Origin: Sistotremastrum niveocremeum HHB9708
Lineage: Eukaryota; Basidiomycota; Agaricomycetes; Sistotremastrales; Sistotremastraceae
Assembly (NCBI GenBank): GCA_001630475.1
Contig: KV419405.1
Location: forward strand, 367,769-431,768
Length of the DNA: 64,000 nucleotides
Reading direction: 5' to 3'
The notes under the pieces were generated by a model, which saw only the letters and a list, made by a program, of their open reading frames with translations, made no database searches and was not told where the DNA came from. A program made the translations under genes and the position numbers. Positions 34,651 to 47,137 of the stretch are shown in pieces (position 1 is the stretch's first letter; each line of letters starts with the position of its first letter).

Positions 34651-34874
34651 TGAGTGCTTGAACTACTCGTATTGCTCGCTGGGGCACTGACACTCCCGCA
34701 TCCGGCTTGGACGCACAGCGCTGTTCGTCAGGTCATGTTCCCCCTTCTCGACGCATCGACTGCGACCGCACGCTCTCTTTCACAACCAAGTTACCTGGTT
34801 AGAAACGACCTGCCCTAAACCACGGAATTTTCAATATCTTCCGAGTCTCCTATAGAGACTTTCTTCAGTCGTAC

Positions 34875-35880
34875 CATGAGGAGCGATGGGGTGGAGATTG
34901 AGGTCTTGGGGCTTCGGTCACTCGAACTCTCTCTGCTGCATCGTTTCCTCTCTGGTACTTCCTCTGTCGTCGCTGGCAGTGACTCGGGAAGGTAAACGCG
35001 CAAACTGTCTCCACCTCATGAAGCCTGCCTGTTCATGGGAGCACCCGGCACTAAAAACTGGGTGGAAATGTGGGGCATCAGGCGTGGCGAGGCTGGCGGC
35101 GGCGACATTCTGACCTTTCTGCTCTAGAGCTTCTTCCACGATGGCGTCGTTGACAGTCACTCGGCAAGGTAAACACGCAAACTGTTCGACCCCATGGAGC
35201 CTGCCTGTCCATGGGAGCACCCGGCACTAAAAACTGGGTGACATTGTAGGACATCAGGCGCGGCGAGGCTGTCGGCGACGTTGTGACGGTGATGATCTGA
35301 CGTTTTATTGCAGCAGCAACAACGAGGAGCGATGGGGTGGAGATCGAGGTCCTGGGGCTTCGGTCGCTGGAACTCTCTCTGCCCCATCGCTTCCTCTACT
35401 ACCTCTCCCGGCGCCGTTGTCAGTGACTCGATAAGGTAAACACGCAAACTGTCTCCACCTCATGGAGCCTGCCTGTCCATGGGAGCACCCGGCACTAAAA
35501 ACCGGGTGATATTGTGGGACATCAGGTGTGGCGAGGCTGGCGACGGCGACGGATATCTCACCTTCTGCTCTAGAGTTTCTTCCACCCACGGCGTCGTTGG
35601 CAGTCACTCGGCAAGGTAAACACGCAAACTGTTCCACCTCATGAAGCATGCCTGTTCATGGGAGCGCCCGGCACTAAAAACTGGGTGGAAATGTGGGACA
35701 TCAGGCGCGGCGAGGCTGTCGACGACGTTGTGACGGTGATGGACTCACTTTTTGCTGCAGCTTTCTATCGACGAGGAGCGATGGGGTGTGAGATCAAGGT
35801 CTTGTGGCTTCGGTCGCTCGAACTCTCTCTGCCGCATTGCTTTCTCTGCCGTTTCTTCCTCCCACTAGTGGCTCCCCTAT
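34875..35880. repeat. Tandem array of alternating A (~177 bp) and B (~270 bp) units, left arm
   Basis: The core with CCCGGCACTAAAAACTGGGT recurs at about 35050, 35227, 35494 and 35672, that is, spacings of about 177, 267 and 178 bp. The longer B units contain GAGGAGCGATGGGGTG and CTTCGGTCGCTGGAACTCTC, which A units lack; A units contain CTCTAGAG(C/T)TTCTTCCAC. The array opens with a partial B unit and reads (B)-A-B-A-B. Every unit has a donor-like AAGGTAAAC and an acceptor-like TGCAG or CTCTAG. The same order is found inverted at 57620-58625. No long consistent reading frame crosses it. Confidence 0.85.
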
Positions 35881-36256
35881 ATGATCTGAGGAGCTGTGAA
35901 TTGGGTGGATTATAGTCACGATACACTTTAGATGTACAGAATTCGGGTCGCCGGTGGTTTATGGGGTTACCCTAGCCACATCCAGCGAGTTCGATATTTC
36001 ACTGAGCGTCACATTTCTCTTCGGACTCTGCCAGATTTTGGCTATATATATTTACAAATTTGGGAAGCAAACTCGACCGGGCAGAGGTGCAGTACTGTGA
36101 GGCCGTCATTCTACCCCACGATATTGTACCTCGACTGGTGGAAGTAGAAGCACAGCTCTCAAACTGGCATATGTTCCCACAGGAACTATATTGGACGAAG
36201 TCCGTTCGTCAATAGCAAGTGTCGTACACGGCCTCCGAGTCGACTCTGCAGATGCT

Positions 36257-37013
36257 CTACGCCGCGACACTCTTGGTGGCGACCACCAGCTCATTGACAA
36301 TCCTCTTTTCTTCATCTCCTTTCACACCTGCAAGGACAACATCACCGTTGAGCTTGTACATCTAAGGGGATTCCATCAGCATATGCATCGGGCGATAGTG
36401 ATAGGAGACGCACCTTGCGTACAGCGGCCCAGTCTGTCACCGCAGACAACCGATCAAGCTCTACAGGCTCTCCATTCACGAGATCATTCATCGCGGTCTC
36501 AAGTTCCTCGATTGAAAGATGTGGTGGTCGTTCATTGACTCGAATGAGAATGAGCGATCGTGTCGATTTGGATACACCGAATCTTCGAAGAGCTTCCATT
36601 ATCTGAAACCCCATATAAGCGTTTCATTCGAGCAACGCAGACGTGAATTGGGTACCGAACGTTATTGGTAGGATTTAGGATATATATGATTTCCGAATGG
36701 ACAGTTTTAGTGCGTAGATTCGATTGAGTCGATGAGAGGAGAGCATGATCGACAGCAGTCTGCAACTGAGTCAGACTCGTCACCTAACAGCGACTTTATA
36801 ATTAGCGATGTCTCTGACCTAGACTGAAAGAAGTAGAACACACGAGCGTAGGATCCACGAATGCATAGTTCAGCAATGCCCGCTCTCGATCTCCTTCATC
36901 TCCTTCGAGAGTCGACGCAGCGATGATGCGTTTGAGGAGCTCTTCAGAATTGGACACGTTTTGGTAGAGAGCAATGTGGATTGTTACATCCAGATGTGGA
37001 ATAGCGTATACAT
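36257..37013 (-). pseudogene. CGI121-like copy with disrupted start, left arm
   Basis: Second copy of the KEOPS subunit gene at 56477-57244. From its ATG (37013) it lacks 4 nt after codon 2 relative to the intact copy, so the frame meets a stop at codon 10 and no other in-frame ATG lies upstream. Downstream all exons and GT-AG introns are preserved: VSNSEELLKRIIAASTLEGD, VTSLTQLQTAVDHALLSSTQ, IMEALRRFGVSKSTRSLILI, AMNDLVNGEPVELDRLSAVT and LNGDVVLAGVKGDEEKRIV, ending VAA with TAG at 36257-36259. The otherwise intact body implies recent loss, or use of a different first exon that I cannot see. Confidence 0.7.
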
Positions 37014-37023
37014 GATGATATAT

Positions 37024-37730
37024 TCAAGGATTGCCTAGCGCTCTCGACGTCTCAAAGTCGTTCCGGCGGAGTTGCTGAGAGCGATGGTCCTTCTCCTGTT
37101 CTCAGAACAGTTCTGCAGACATGTCGAGCCTGGCTCCTCTCCGGTGCTGACTATTGGACGACTCTGACGACTCCCTAATGCCTCGAGATTCAGAAGAATG
37201 CCTAAGGCGGGAATGATCAAACAGGCTCGTGGATCACTCGTGACACGAGTCGACCGATGAACAGAGCAATTTTGTGAGCCACCCTCTCGTCGTATGCAAT
37301 GAACTCTGGCTGTTTACCTGTTCGAAATATTATGACTTGAATACTTGGCGGCGTTGAATATTCTACCCATGGATCTTCTTGGATTACATTTTATGTGGAT
37401 GAAGCTTCGTCCGAGCCCCTCGATTCCGTTCGCACTCGAGCCCGACCATCGACCTCCTCAACTATTCCCGCTCGATCGATCGTGCTCCGTCTATGGCTCT
37501 AATAGATTTTCCTTACTTGGATGACATCAATTAGGACTGGCTTTTTCCACTTGCGGTCAAAAACGTCATCTTTGCATCGCAGCCACCAAAACCTATAGGG
37601 ATATTCCATTCTCCTACTACTTCATGAACGTTTGACTGTCGATAATGTTGAGCCTGCTCCACTAGTACTGGGTAGTATAAGAAGGTCGAAAAATTGTGGT
37701 TCAATCTAAGCCCCCTTTGTATCTTTTTCA
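37024..37730. promoter_or_regulatory. Spacer side of left arm and Rds1 promoter (TATA at 37675-37681)
   Basis: About 0.7 kb. A TATAAG box sits near 37676, 55 nt before the ATG of the Rds1-like gene, a normal fungal distance. The rest shows no gene that I can support; short frames on both strands lack motifs. Confidence 0.55.
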
Positions 37731-39045
37731 ATGTTCTCTCTCGCGTCCTTAGGAGCGCTCGCTCTCTCAGCTTCAGTACTCGCAGCTCCTCCACCTCCTA
37801 TGGTCGCTCCCTATACTCCCCAGGGTGGCTTAGGAACCAACTCGACGCCTTTCCAATATGCGCCGCTCAGTGACTTTGACTTTCAATCATTAGTGAGTAC
37901 TTCCTCAGATGTCAAACCTCCCTGAGCTTATATTCGGGCCACAGAACCTTGCCTTGAACCAGGAGTGGATAGAGCTCGACCTCTTCCACTATGGTCTCGC
38001 AAAGTTTTCCGTCGCAGACTTTGAGGCTGCAGGACTAGGTGCCGAAGACCGCTTCTTAATCGAATACATGGCAGACCAAGAAGTCGGACACGCAAAGCTA
38101 ATCACCAACATCCTCGGTCGTACGCCCCCATCTCCTTGTTCTACTTGATAGCTCCCTAACTCCTGACTCCCAGACGCCGCCGCCAAACAATGCACCTACA
38201 AATACTCCTTCAACACCGTCCGCGAATTCGTCGATACATGTATCCAAATCACCCGATTCGGCGAATCAGGCGTCTACGGCTTCTTAGAGCATTTAAATTC
38301 TCGACCTGCTGCTGAATTGTTGTTGCAGAGTATCTCGACGGAAGCTCGTCAACAGATGATTTTTAGGCAGTTTGAGGGATTGTTCCCTATGCCTGTATGG
38401 TTTGAGACGGGGGTTACGCAGAGTATGGCGTGGACGCTTTTGGCGCCGTATCTTGTTACTTGTCCGGCCGAGAATCCGAGGATTGAGTGGCAGAATTTCC
38501 CGGCTTTGAACATCACCGTGAGTATTCTGTGTCTTCCGAAGTTCGCGGCTTATTGGTTGGCAGAATAACCCTTCATACGTTGCTTTGAGCAATTCTTCGA
38601 CGATCGGAAACAACACTCTCCCCGCCATCACCCACAACCGATCCATCCCTCTATCATCCCCCGGCCGTACCATCGACTTATCATGGGAACTCCCTGGCAA
38701 GAAAGTAGGCTACAACCAATCCTACACAACCAACACAACCGCCGGACCCGGAAAGGTACTTCCCTTCCCCTCTCTCCTCTCCCCCCACTAACCTCACACA
38801 TTTAATAGTACGCAATCTGGATCTCCCAATTAAACACCACCTACACCCCTCTCGAAAACGTCAACGGTACAACCGGGACAACTACCCAGCCTGAAGGCTT
38901 CGTTTTCGGGAATGGGACGGCTCCAATCGTTAATGGGACGATGTTCGTCGCTATCACTGATACGAACCTTTACGTGACGCCCTTTAACCTCTCGATGGTG
39001 AATCCGCATATTGTTGCTGGGCCTGCTTTGTATATGTCAGGTTAA
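37731..39045 (+). CDS. Rds1-like secreted protein with ferritin-like fold
   Basis: Start ATG at 37731; signal peptide MFSLASLGALALSASVLAAP. After YTPQGGLGTNSTPFQYAPLSD a GT-AG intron leads to the ferritin-like helical domain: NLALNQEWIELDLFHYGLAK, FEAAGLGAEDRFLIEYMADQ EVGHAKLITN (an ExxH-type metal-site pattern), YKYSFNTVREFVDTC and FGESGVYGFLEHLNSRPAAE. STEARQQMIFRQFEGLFPMP and WTLLAPYLVTCPAENPRI follow. The C-terminal part is Asn-X-Thr rich (several N-glycosylation sites) and ends PHIVAGPALYMSG, TAA at 39043-39045. Fission yeast rds1 is a stress- and starvation-induced protein of unknown biochemical activity; most basidiomycete genomes have several copies. Intact, about five exons. Confidence 0.85.
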
Positions 39046-39568
39046 AGTCGTCGTATGCGCAGAATATAGAAGTGAAGAGAAAGTAAAATGTATTGTATAT
39101 ACTTAGATAATTAATGTCATTGCAATCGAACATCTTAGACGGTATGCGAGTCGAGAAATCTATGCCGGCTCTATAGAAGTAATCGGAAATAGCACATTTC
39201 CAGGCACAGTTTTTTTGAGCCCGAGCGTCGACGAAGTTTACGTAAGCAGTCCAAGCACTCCCCGCCGCTCTCGACATTTTATTCAATGTCCATCCTACTA
39301 TAATCCCCTCGACGATCTCGACGAACTGTGTCATCTCAAGTCCATCCTATTAACAGAGCGTCAAATGTCTTACTTATTTGTCCATGACATTCACAGCCCA
39401 TGTTCAACCTACACGTGCGGCATTCAGGCTCAGGCCAGGAACGTCCTTCGTGGCTTCTTGCAGCGTCTTTACGTGCCAGTACTTTCGGACATGTGAACAA
39501 AGATATCGGTCTGAAGAATGGACCGTGTTCCTGGACCTGATGGAAATGAATAAGAGAGGCTGGATAGG

Positions 39569-39574
39569 TATAAA
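39569..39574 (+). promoter_or_regulatory. TATA box of FAD oxidase 1
   Basis: TATAAA 50 nt upstream of the ATG at 39624. Its position supports the very short first coding exon (ATGGAG) chosen for this gene. The rest of the interval 39046-39623 shows no gene. Confidence 0.55.
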
Positions 39575-39623
39575 GCATCGCGGATTCGACGTGCTCGGGA
39601 TCATTGACTTTGTGTCGTAGCTA

Positions 39624-41862
39624 TGGAGGTACGTCGGCCGTTTTTTTGTATGCCTTGTGAAGTCTTTGATGGTTTGACAGAATATTGAGGCTGCCGTCGA
39701 AGAGCTCCGTGATCTCTGCGATGCACATCCTGGTACCCAATTATTCGTCGAAGGCACGTCATCTAGTATCCTGCCAGTACTAGTGCATCAATGGGTTGAC
39801 ATTAATGTTACGGCTATAGGAAGTCAAGGGTATAAAGATTCCGTACGACATTTCCTCGATAGCAGCAGTGAAGTCGCACATGTCGCTATCCAACCAGGCA
39901 CCGAAGCCGCTCTCGCCGAAATCGTATGTGTCCTCAACATGACAGTACAAGTGAATCATCAATTGATTATATCCAGATCAAAGTGATCGGGAAATACAAA
40001 GTCCCCTTCGCAGTTAGTCCCTCCCCCCCTTTTCCCATTCTCATCTTATTAATTCCATCATCGTAGGTAAAAGGTGGCGGACACTCCATGGTGCCCCTTT
40101 TCTCCTCCACAAAAGGCATCCAAATAGCCCTTAGCAGACTCGACAAAATGCACTACAACTCATCGGATCAAACAGTCCAAATAGGCGCAGGATGTCTCTG
40201 GGATCAAGTATATAAATACATGGCCCCGTTCAAGAGAAATGTAGTTGGTGGAGCTTCAGGGCAGGGTGTGGGCGTTGCGGGGTGGTTGCTTGGAGGAGGA
40301 TATTCGTTGAAGACTAATCAGTTTGGGTTGGGGATTGATAATGTTTTGAAGACTAGAGTTGTGTTGCCTGATGGACGGATTGTGGAGGCGAGCGACGAGA
40401 GTGAAGAATTCCGTGATTTGTTCCATGCTTTGCGGGTTTGTGTTTTTTGGTGATCTGGCGACTGGGATACTTTCTCATTCACCATGTTCTTTGTTGCAGG
40501 GAGGCGGTAATAACTTTGGGATTGTGACACAGTGGACTCTGAAAACTTATCCTCAAACGCTCGCCTATGTAAGCACTGTCCAGGAGTTGGTCTTATCCGT
40601 CGATTAAAATGCTCCTTACAGGGCGCATCCCTTTCATTCCCCGAGTCCAAAGCCGAAGAAGTGAAGAACGCGATTGTCGAATATCTAGAAACTGAAAAGC
40701 GACCTCAAGCAGCTATTGTTTGTGCTTTCAAGTGGACGCTGAGTCTCGGAAAGCCAAAGGTGCACCCGATATGAGTATCGGAAATCAACGAGCTAACGCG
40801 TTGCGGAACTAGCTGGCGATCACCGTCATGAGCGTCTTTGATGCACCCGCGCCCGCTGATAATCTTCCATTCCGAATGTTCAGCAAGCTCATCCCCGGCG
40901 ATTGGGGAAATGATCCAGCCAATTGGGGCGCACAGCAGGCCTTCATGGCTGCAGGTGCATTTAGCAATGCAGCAAACATCATGCCCAGTCGAACTGAACC
41001 GGCGGACGACTGGGATTACGGGATACCTCTCCGACCAATGTCATACGAAGATGTGAACGCCATCTCGTCGATCCCTTATCAAATTGTTCAGCCGCAGACA
41101 TCTACATCGTCCGGAGCACCAGCGAATGCATCTGGGTTTAATCTCCAGATGTTGCAGATGCTGGTATTCCAAACGTCGGCTTTACAATCCAACGCTATTG
41201 GGAATGCGAACGCACTGAAACCGTCGAAACCTTCGAAGCCGATGCTTGGCGTAGGCGAGTTGAACGCTCGGTAGGTATGCGCCTTTCTATCAAATTGCGC
41301 AATTGACACGTCTCTATGTAGCGGCCGATTTGGATCCATCATGGTCTCTCGTTATACGAAAGGTCTCATAGACGAGGTCGCGAGGCAAGCTGAGGTATGT
41401 ATCCGCATTGCACGAAGGTAGAAAACTCTGATTTCGTCCATCTATATATAGCTGGCGTCCAAATTCCTAAGCACCAACGGAGGCAAACATATACTAATTG
41501 ACGTCTGGCCATTCCGCAGCGACATCTTCGACAAAGCCGCTCCGGGCGCTGCATGGCCTCACGAAGCAGGAAAAGGTTTCGGTCCCCTTCTAGTCTATTT
41601 CCTTTGGGACGACGAGAAAGACGACGAATTCTGGCTCACGCTTATGAAGAATACATTGGAGACTCTTCTGGAAGTCGCGCTTGCGGAGGGCGCTACTGTT
41701 CCTGATGTTGCTCAGTATCTCAATCTTTCTTTGGAAGATGTTCCTGTGGAGTATGTTTATCGGGGAAATCTGGAGGCGTTGGGGAGAGTGCGGCAAAAAT
41801 ATGATCCGAATGATGTGATGGGTCAGACTGGAGGCTTCAGGATTCCGCTTGTTTCCTTTTAG
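39624..41862 (+). CDS. FAD-linked oxidase, berberine-bridge (BBE/AA7-like), copy 1
   Basis: Oxidoreductase with PCMH-type FAD domain and C-terminal BBE domain. A 6-nt first coding exon (Met-Glu) is spliced to NIEAAVEELRDLCDAHPGTQ. FAD-domain motifs: SQGYKDSVRHFLDSSSEVAH, VKGGGHSMVP (the His that usually binds FAD covalently), IGAGCLWDQVYKYMAP, VVGGASGQGVGVAGWLLGGGYS, and GGGNNFGIVTQWTLKTYP. The second, Cys-type flavin attachment site is absent from the VGVAGWLLGGG loop, so single covalent attachment is likely. BBE end: VYRGNLEALGRVRQKYDPND VMGQTGGFRIP; stop at 41862. One intron (39754-39819) has a GC donor. I see no signal peptide, so the protein may be cytosolic. Paralog of 50456-52609. Confidence 0.85.
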
Positions 41863-42456
41863 GATGTCTAGACTCGAAAGTTATTGGGAGCATCCGATGG
41901 GGCTAGGGAAACCCAGTTTATTGATGAAGTTGAAGGCGTTGGTAAACATGGCCAAACAAACTATTTGTTCGCTCTGTCCATATTCCCAAGCCCAGTCCCT
42001 GCTAGGGGCTTGGCTAAATCCACTCCCCTAGCCATTCGAAATGCGCATTTTGAAACATTGACAAACAACTCTTTTTGGTCCGTTAGTAGTTGCAGCTTCG
42101 GTAAATTGTTGTTGTTCTTTTTTCGTTTGCTCAATCATGAGTCTTTTGCAGTGTGCCTTCGGATTGTCTCCTTGTGGAGATTGTAATGTGGAATTTTTCT
42201 GCTATCATCATGCCGCGAATGAGCTCGTCGTACTTGCATTATTGACTTACCTGCGCAAGTTTCCAGTGAAGCATGCTGAACATTAATAAGGTTGGTTTAT
42301 TATGCAGATATATGTACAGGGAAATATGATTAGATATCGATCTTAATAGAGATGAAGCTATGATTAGACATGCGAATTTCCCAAGCAGCCCATAGCTCGA
42401 GTATCCGTCACTCAGCCCAGCGCTAGAACTCCCGAGTATTCCAGCAGCCATCAGTC

Positions 42457-44262
42457 CTATGGTATGCCTGTTGACGCCGGTTCAGGATCGAGTTCGTACA
42501 GCTGTGGGATCAGAGAAGACAGTCCGTCTGTATCAGGCTGACAGCATCCTTTGGTAAATTTGAGTTCGTGAAGACCAACTCCCATTTCCTGGCGGAAATT
42601 GAGGAAATGCTTCATGCGCGCATTGTTGAATTCTGTCCCAGTGCAGTCCAAACTTCTGAGAAGGGGACACACGACGTCGGGAGTTTCCTCTAGCGCGGTG
42701 AGGAAATTGTCAAAGTCATTTTCGCTCGCGCCAAGACGGATGTGGGTCAACAGGGGCAGATTTCGAAGCACTTCGATCTGCCATCGCGTGTTACCTAGCG
42801 TCCGAGCGCGGAGGTGCATTCGAGAGACGTTCCTGGTAGCCTCGGAATTAATGAATAGGTGACAACCCCTGATTTCGACTTTTGCATCGACATCAAGCCG
42901 GAACCCAATCTCTAATCGACTGATCGATTTGTCAACCGGTGCGAAAGTGTAGACGACCCGTCCGAAGTCCCAGAGCGTGGCCATCTCATCGAAATTTGTC
43001 GGGAGCAAAGATTTCACAAATTCAACAAATCCGACAGATGTCACTGTATCTCCAGCTGGATCAAGTAGAGTCTCTATTGAGAGATTGGCGGAGGCAGGAT
43101 AATTAAGATATTTCAGAATGGCACGCATGTTGGAGACATGGAAAACGTTGATAGAAAGGCTTTTCAACCTGTTCAACGACGTCGGGAGACGATCATTCCT
43201 GGGGGGTGCAGAAAATATTGGGCGAGAATTCTGTATATGGCAGTGCTCCAGGAGAGGAAACTCGACCAAGAGGTCGAGAACTTGCTCAACCGTCATGGAT
43301 GCCCAGGAATAATATAGAGTGACGAGATGAGTCACAGAAACGCGGAGAACGTGTGATGGGGGACCATGGAAATGAAATTCACGGAGTGCCGGAGTGGTCA
43401 ACGCCTCACTTTCGCCTTGTACGCGAGGATCGTTCATACTCAAGACTTTGAGTGAGCTAAATACTTTTCTCCCAATGTGCTCGTCGATGAACTGGCTGAA
43501 TGACTGAGAGTTAGGGTCGTCATTTTCCCAGTCTATCCGAAGGTTCGCGATCCGGGGGATGAGGTAGCGGAAACGGTCACCCAGTTGGCGGCTCTCCATA
43601 CTGTTTCCGATGAAATTTTTGTTGTTGATGCGTACGTGAAGAAGGCAGGTTCCACTTCGCCCTTGGAAGAGCTTCACAAGGTTGAGGGGTGATGGGAGTG
43701 CAATCATGGACCAAAGACTCGGGGAGTTGATTGCAATTGTCCTCCATTTTGCACATCTATGTCACGGTTCAAGCTCATACTACCAAACTTTGAAAAGGGA
43801 GTACGCACAGTGCAAAAGCTGAAGGAAGTCGGAAGGTCGGCTGTGAGTGTTCATAGAGCATGCAGTATTGCATGACCTCGACAACAAGCTCGTCGGAAAG
43901 TTTGCCTATGCAAGTGCATGCATTTTGGCGTGCCTTCAGGAAGAGCATCGAACGGGCCAGCCTGTGTTCGATTTCGCGCAGGTCTGAAGAGAGGGGGGGG
44001 AAATGGAGGATCCGCGGTCAGTAGTAGGAAGAAAGTCGCTGTAAAGTGTGGCTCACGGTCATGCGGACAGTGTTCTGAGTCGCTGAGTCGGGCCTCACCG
44101 AGTTTTGCCTGTTGTCTACGCGTTCAAAAGGTTTCGAAGATCAGCTTTGGGAAGTATCAAGGGAATGCAATACGACTCACATTTCGTCCGCAAGTTCGTC
44201 CGCAAGCCTCATCTCAAATTCGGTGCAGATGTCAGATAATTTGGACATCTTGGGAGGTTGAG
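42457..44262 (-). CDS. F-box / leucine-rich-repeat-like protein
   Basis: Start probably ATG at 44262 (MSQPPKMSKLSDICTEFEMR), then introns, DLREIEHRLARSMLFLKARQ, and an F-box-like exon GKLSDELVVEVMQYCMLYEH. Another intron leads to KWRTIAINSPSLWSMIALPS, the usual wording after the F-box in Agaricomycete proteins. The last exon of more than 400 codons has irregular Leu-rich repeats (VLSMNDPRVQGESEALTTPA, LVTLYYSWASMTVEQVLDLL, LPLLTHIRLGASENDFDNFL). It ends ELDPEPASTGIP, stop at 42457. The first exons are less certain than the last. Probable SCF adaptor, target unknown. The interval 41863-42456 downstream holds nothing I can name. Confidence 0.7.
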
Positions 44263-44699
44263 ACATAATTCAACGACTGGTGTGTCTATACTTCGGCCCA
44301 GCTAGAGGTCTCAGGTGTGCTGCACTGCTGTGGTTCCGGAGTCGGTTTTGGGTGGCTCCTCAAGCCAAGCCTCAACTTGAAGCTGTCCTATGGAACCTTT
44401 GTCACGGTCACGTCGCGTCGTCACGGTCGGGCCGTTCAAGTTCGACCAACTTTTCGAGCTGCTTTTCGACGTTCGCTCCCTGGGTCTACCTAATAATTCG
44501 GCCAGCTTATTCAGAGGTGCCCGTGAATATCCTCGTTCGCGCGAGCCTTTCAAGTTTACTCTGTTATTGGATCCAAATGCACCATCAAATTATGGTGGCA
44601 TCGCCAGCCTGAGTTTTTCGAAGTCGTAAACAGAAAACTGGAATTCTTGGAGTAATTTTTACATCTTTTGTTCAGTGGATCTTCTTGTCTGAGGCGTGT
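44263..44699. other. Intergenic region with doubtful small ORF
   Basis: About 440 bp between the F-box gene start and the peptidase gene end. A 79-codon + frame at 44390-44629 (MEPLSRSRRVVTVGPFKFDQ onward) has no known family; I would not call it without expression data. Confidence 0.3.
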
Positions 44700-47091
44700 T
44701 TACTTTCCCGCAACTACCACTTCATGATACCAGGCTAACTCTTCCTCCAGCGACCTCTTGATATTCTCTGCCTTTCTCCAACCGTGTCCTTCGCCTTCGA
44801 ATACAATGTATTTGACCTTCCCATGATTTTTCTCAATCTTCTCCAGAATAGCCTCCGCCTGAGAAGGAGGAACCACTTTATCGATGGAGCCTTGCAAAAT
44901 CTAGCAAAGCCCGATCAGCCATGATTTTCGACTCCGAGTCAGAACATTATACGCTCACCAATAAAGGGCTTTCAATCTTTTCCGCATGATGCACGGGCGA
45001 TCTTTCTTCGTATAACTCAGGTTTCTCTTGATACGTCCCACCAACAAGCTTGTCCAAATATCGAGACTCGAATTTATGGGTGTCTTCCGATAAAAGCTTC
45101 AAGTCCGATACGCCGTATGAGGAGGTTCCGGCAGCGAAGAAAGTGGGATATTTGACGAGAGATGCCAAGACTGTGTAGCCACCTGCAGAACCTCCACGGA
45201 TGAAGGCGCGGGCTGGATCGATGAGATTCTCTTTTGCGAGCTGCTTCACAGCCTCGACAGTATCATCAACGTCAACGACGCCCCATTGGCCGGCAAGACG
45301 TTCACTGATCGCAAGAACTTAGAACACATCTCGTAGTGAGAAACCCGATGCTTACATATACTGTCGTCCGTAACCTGAAGACCCGCCATAGTTGACGTCC
45401 AACCATGCATAACCTCGACTGGTAAAATATTGAGTGGTCCATGTTAATCCAGATGGAGTCCTTCCGGTAGGGCCACCGTGGATATGCACTACGACAGGGG
45501 GTTTCTCGTCCGTGGGTCCAACGTATTCGGGATTTGTAGGCGGATAGAAGACAACGTGAACGGTCGGATTCTTGAAGGTGTAAGGCTTTGCGACTGAGAC
45601 GATACCGGAAGGCAAAGTCGAAGCGATGTTAGACGTTGCTTTGAGAGTCTTGGCATTTGCAGTCTTCGCGCCTACGTCTATATCCAGAGAGACGTAAGAC
45701 AGAGCTTCATCTGACTTCATCCCAATGAAGACAACTGTGCTACTGTTAGCAACGGTTCGGATTCCTCGTATCTCCACATAAGGAGTGATCAGATCGACAA
45801 TCGCTCCCGATGAAAGGTCAATGAGGTTGAGATTCGCTCGACCTCCTCGGATTGACACCGCTGCGATGTGATTGCCAGGCAGAACAGCGAAGGACGATCC
45901 GCCGAGCTGCCACGCAGGCTCGCCGAAATCTTCATCGATGGGCTTTTTCAGTACGGCTTTAGGGGAAGAGCCGATAGTGTACACGAAAGGATTCAAGAAT
46001 CCAGAGACATCTGAAAGGAACAGAATGGTATCGTTTGAGATCCAGGTGGGCTGCTGAGCGACCTCGGTCTGCTTGTGCCCCGCTACAGGAGACGGAACTG
46101 AGGATTCCAGTGAAATGGTATCCGCTGATGCTTTGACGGGTGCCACGATCAGCTCTGCGCCTTCCCAGGGCATATCTGGGTGCCACCATTGGATCCAAGA
46201 GACATGCTTGCCATCGGGGCTGAATGTCGCCGAAGAGTAAAAGTCGGCGCCACTTGCAAGGGTAGTGAGGCTTTTGGTTTTAGTGTTGATGATGACGAGG
46301 GACGTCACGACATCGGCGGGGAGAGGCTTTGTGTGGTCTTCGAGGATGGCAACGAGAAGATGAGATTGTTGTGGATGCGCCGAAAGATCTGCGTAGCGGT
46401 AGTTCTCATTCTCTGAGGAACAGCAAGATCCAGCTTAAGACGACATTAGATGCTATGGGATAGTTTACGTACCTGGCGTAACGGCGATAGGTTCAGCACC
46501 AGGACTGGCGATCTGATATACTCTCCCATCACTGATGTTGGAGAAATATACAACGCCCTTATAGACAAAAGATGATGCACCTCCGTACTCTTGCACGCCA
46601 GTCCTTCAGGCTTATCAGCATGGCTCCTACCAAGCAGAATCACTGCACAACTGGCGTACCTCGAAGCGTAGGTCTTGCCGAACACGTCTTTGCCCACGAT
46701 AGAATCAACAAGGACGGCTCTGCCTCCTTCAGAAGGGCGTCCTTCAACATGATAGATGCCAGTAGTACCACTGAGAGGCTCAGCATCGACAAGGCTCTCG
46801 CTGATCTGGATCGCCTAGGTAGTGAACAAGAGATCAGCTAAGATCAACATGGAATATGCAGCCCGTTTACCAACGAACCTTCTGAGTGAGGAGATCAGCC
46901 GTTATCGGCGAGGACCAGGTCCCATAAGGTGCTGTCTTTGATGGCATGAGTGTTCGAGTAGTAGTTGTAGATGCCTGAGAAGGCCGGCATGGCAAGCCTT
47001 GAAATGAGCCTGGCGCGCTGCGGCGATCGCGTGCTGAGCGCTGAACCCTGGCCACAGCTTGCATTAGCAGACTAGGTTTGAATAGATGCAC
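44700..47091 (-). CDS. Serine peptidase of the prolyl-oligopeptidase family (S9, acylaminoacyl-peptidase-like)
   Basis: Alpha/beta-hydrolase peptidase with N-terminal beta-propeller. Start at 47091 gives an Arg-rich, acid-free leader (MHLFKPSLLMQAVARVQRSA) followed by MPSKTAPYGTWSSPITADLL; the second Met is the usual cytosolic start, so two forms are possible. Propeller motifs: GGASSFVYKGVVYFSNISDG, FSPDGKHVSWIQWWHPDMPW and QPTWISNDTILFLSDVSGF. Catalytic domain: VVVHIHGGPTGRTPSGLTWT, YAWLDVNYGGSSGYGRQY, and the nucleophile Ser in RGGSAGGYT. The Asp is in LQGSIDKVVPPSQAEAI and the His in EGEGHGWRKAENI. It ends VVVAGK at 44700. All triad residues are present. Role: release of residues from peptides or acylated peptides; exact substrate unknown. 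Confidence 0.88.
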
Positions 47092-47137
47092 AAGTAGCTC
47101 GATGCCTCGAAAAAAATGTAGTACAGAATATATGTGA

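Larger units (their letters stand above)
32635..37023. repeat. Left arm of large inverted segmental duplication
   Basis: About 4.4 kb that matches the reverse complement of 56465-60850. Matching order (read + here): lipase last exon, short ORF region, small basic protein gene, non-coding stretch, tandem array, CGI121-like gene. Similarity is uneven: near-identical around 34200-34650 against its partner, and clearly diverged at both ends. The outer limit falls at the last intron of the lipase gene; the inner limit lies just beyond the ATG of the CGI121 copy. Confidence 0.9.
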
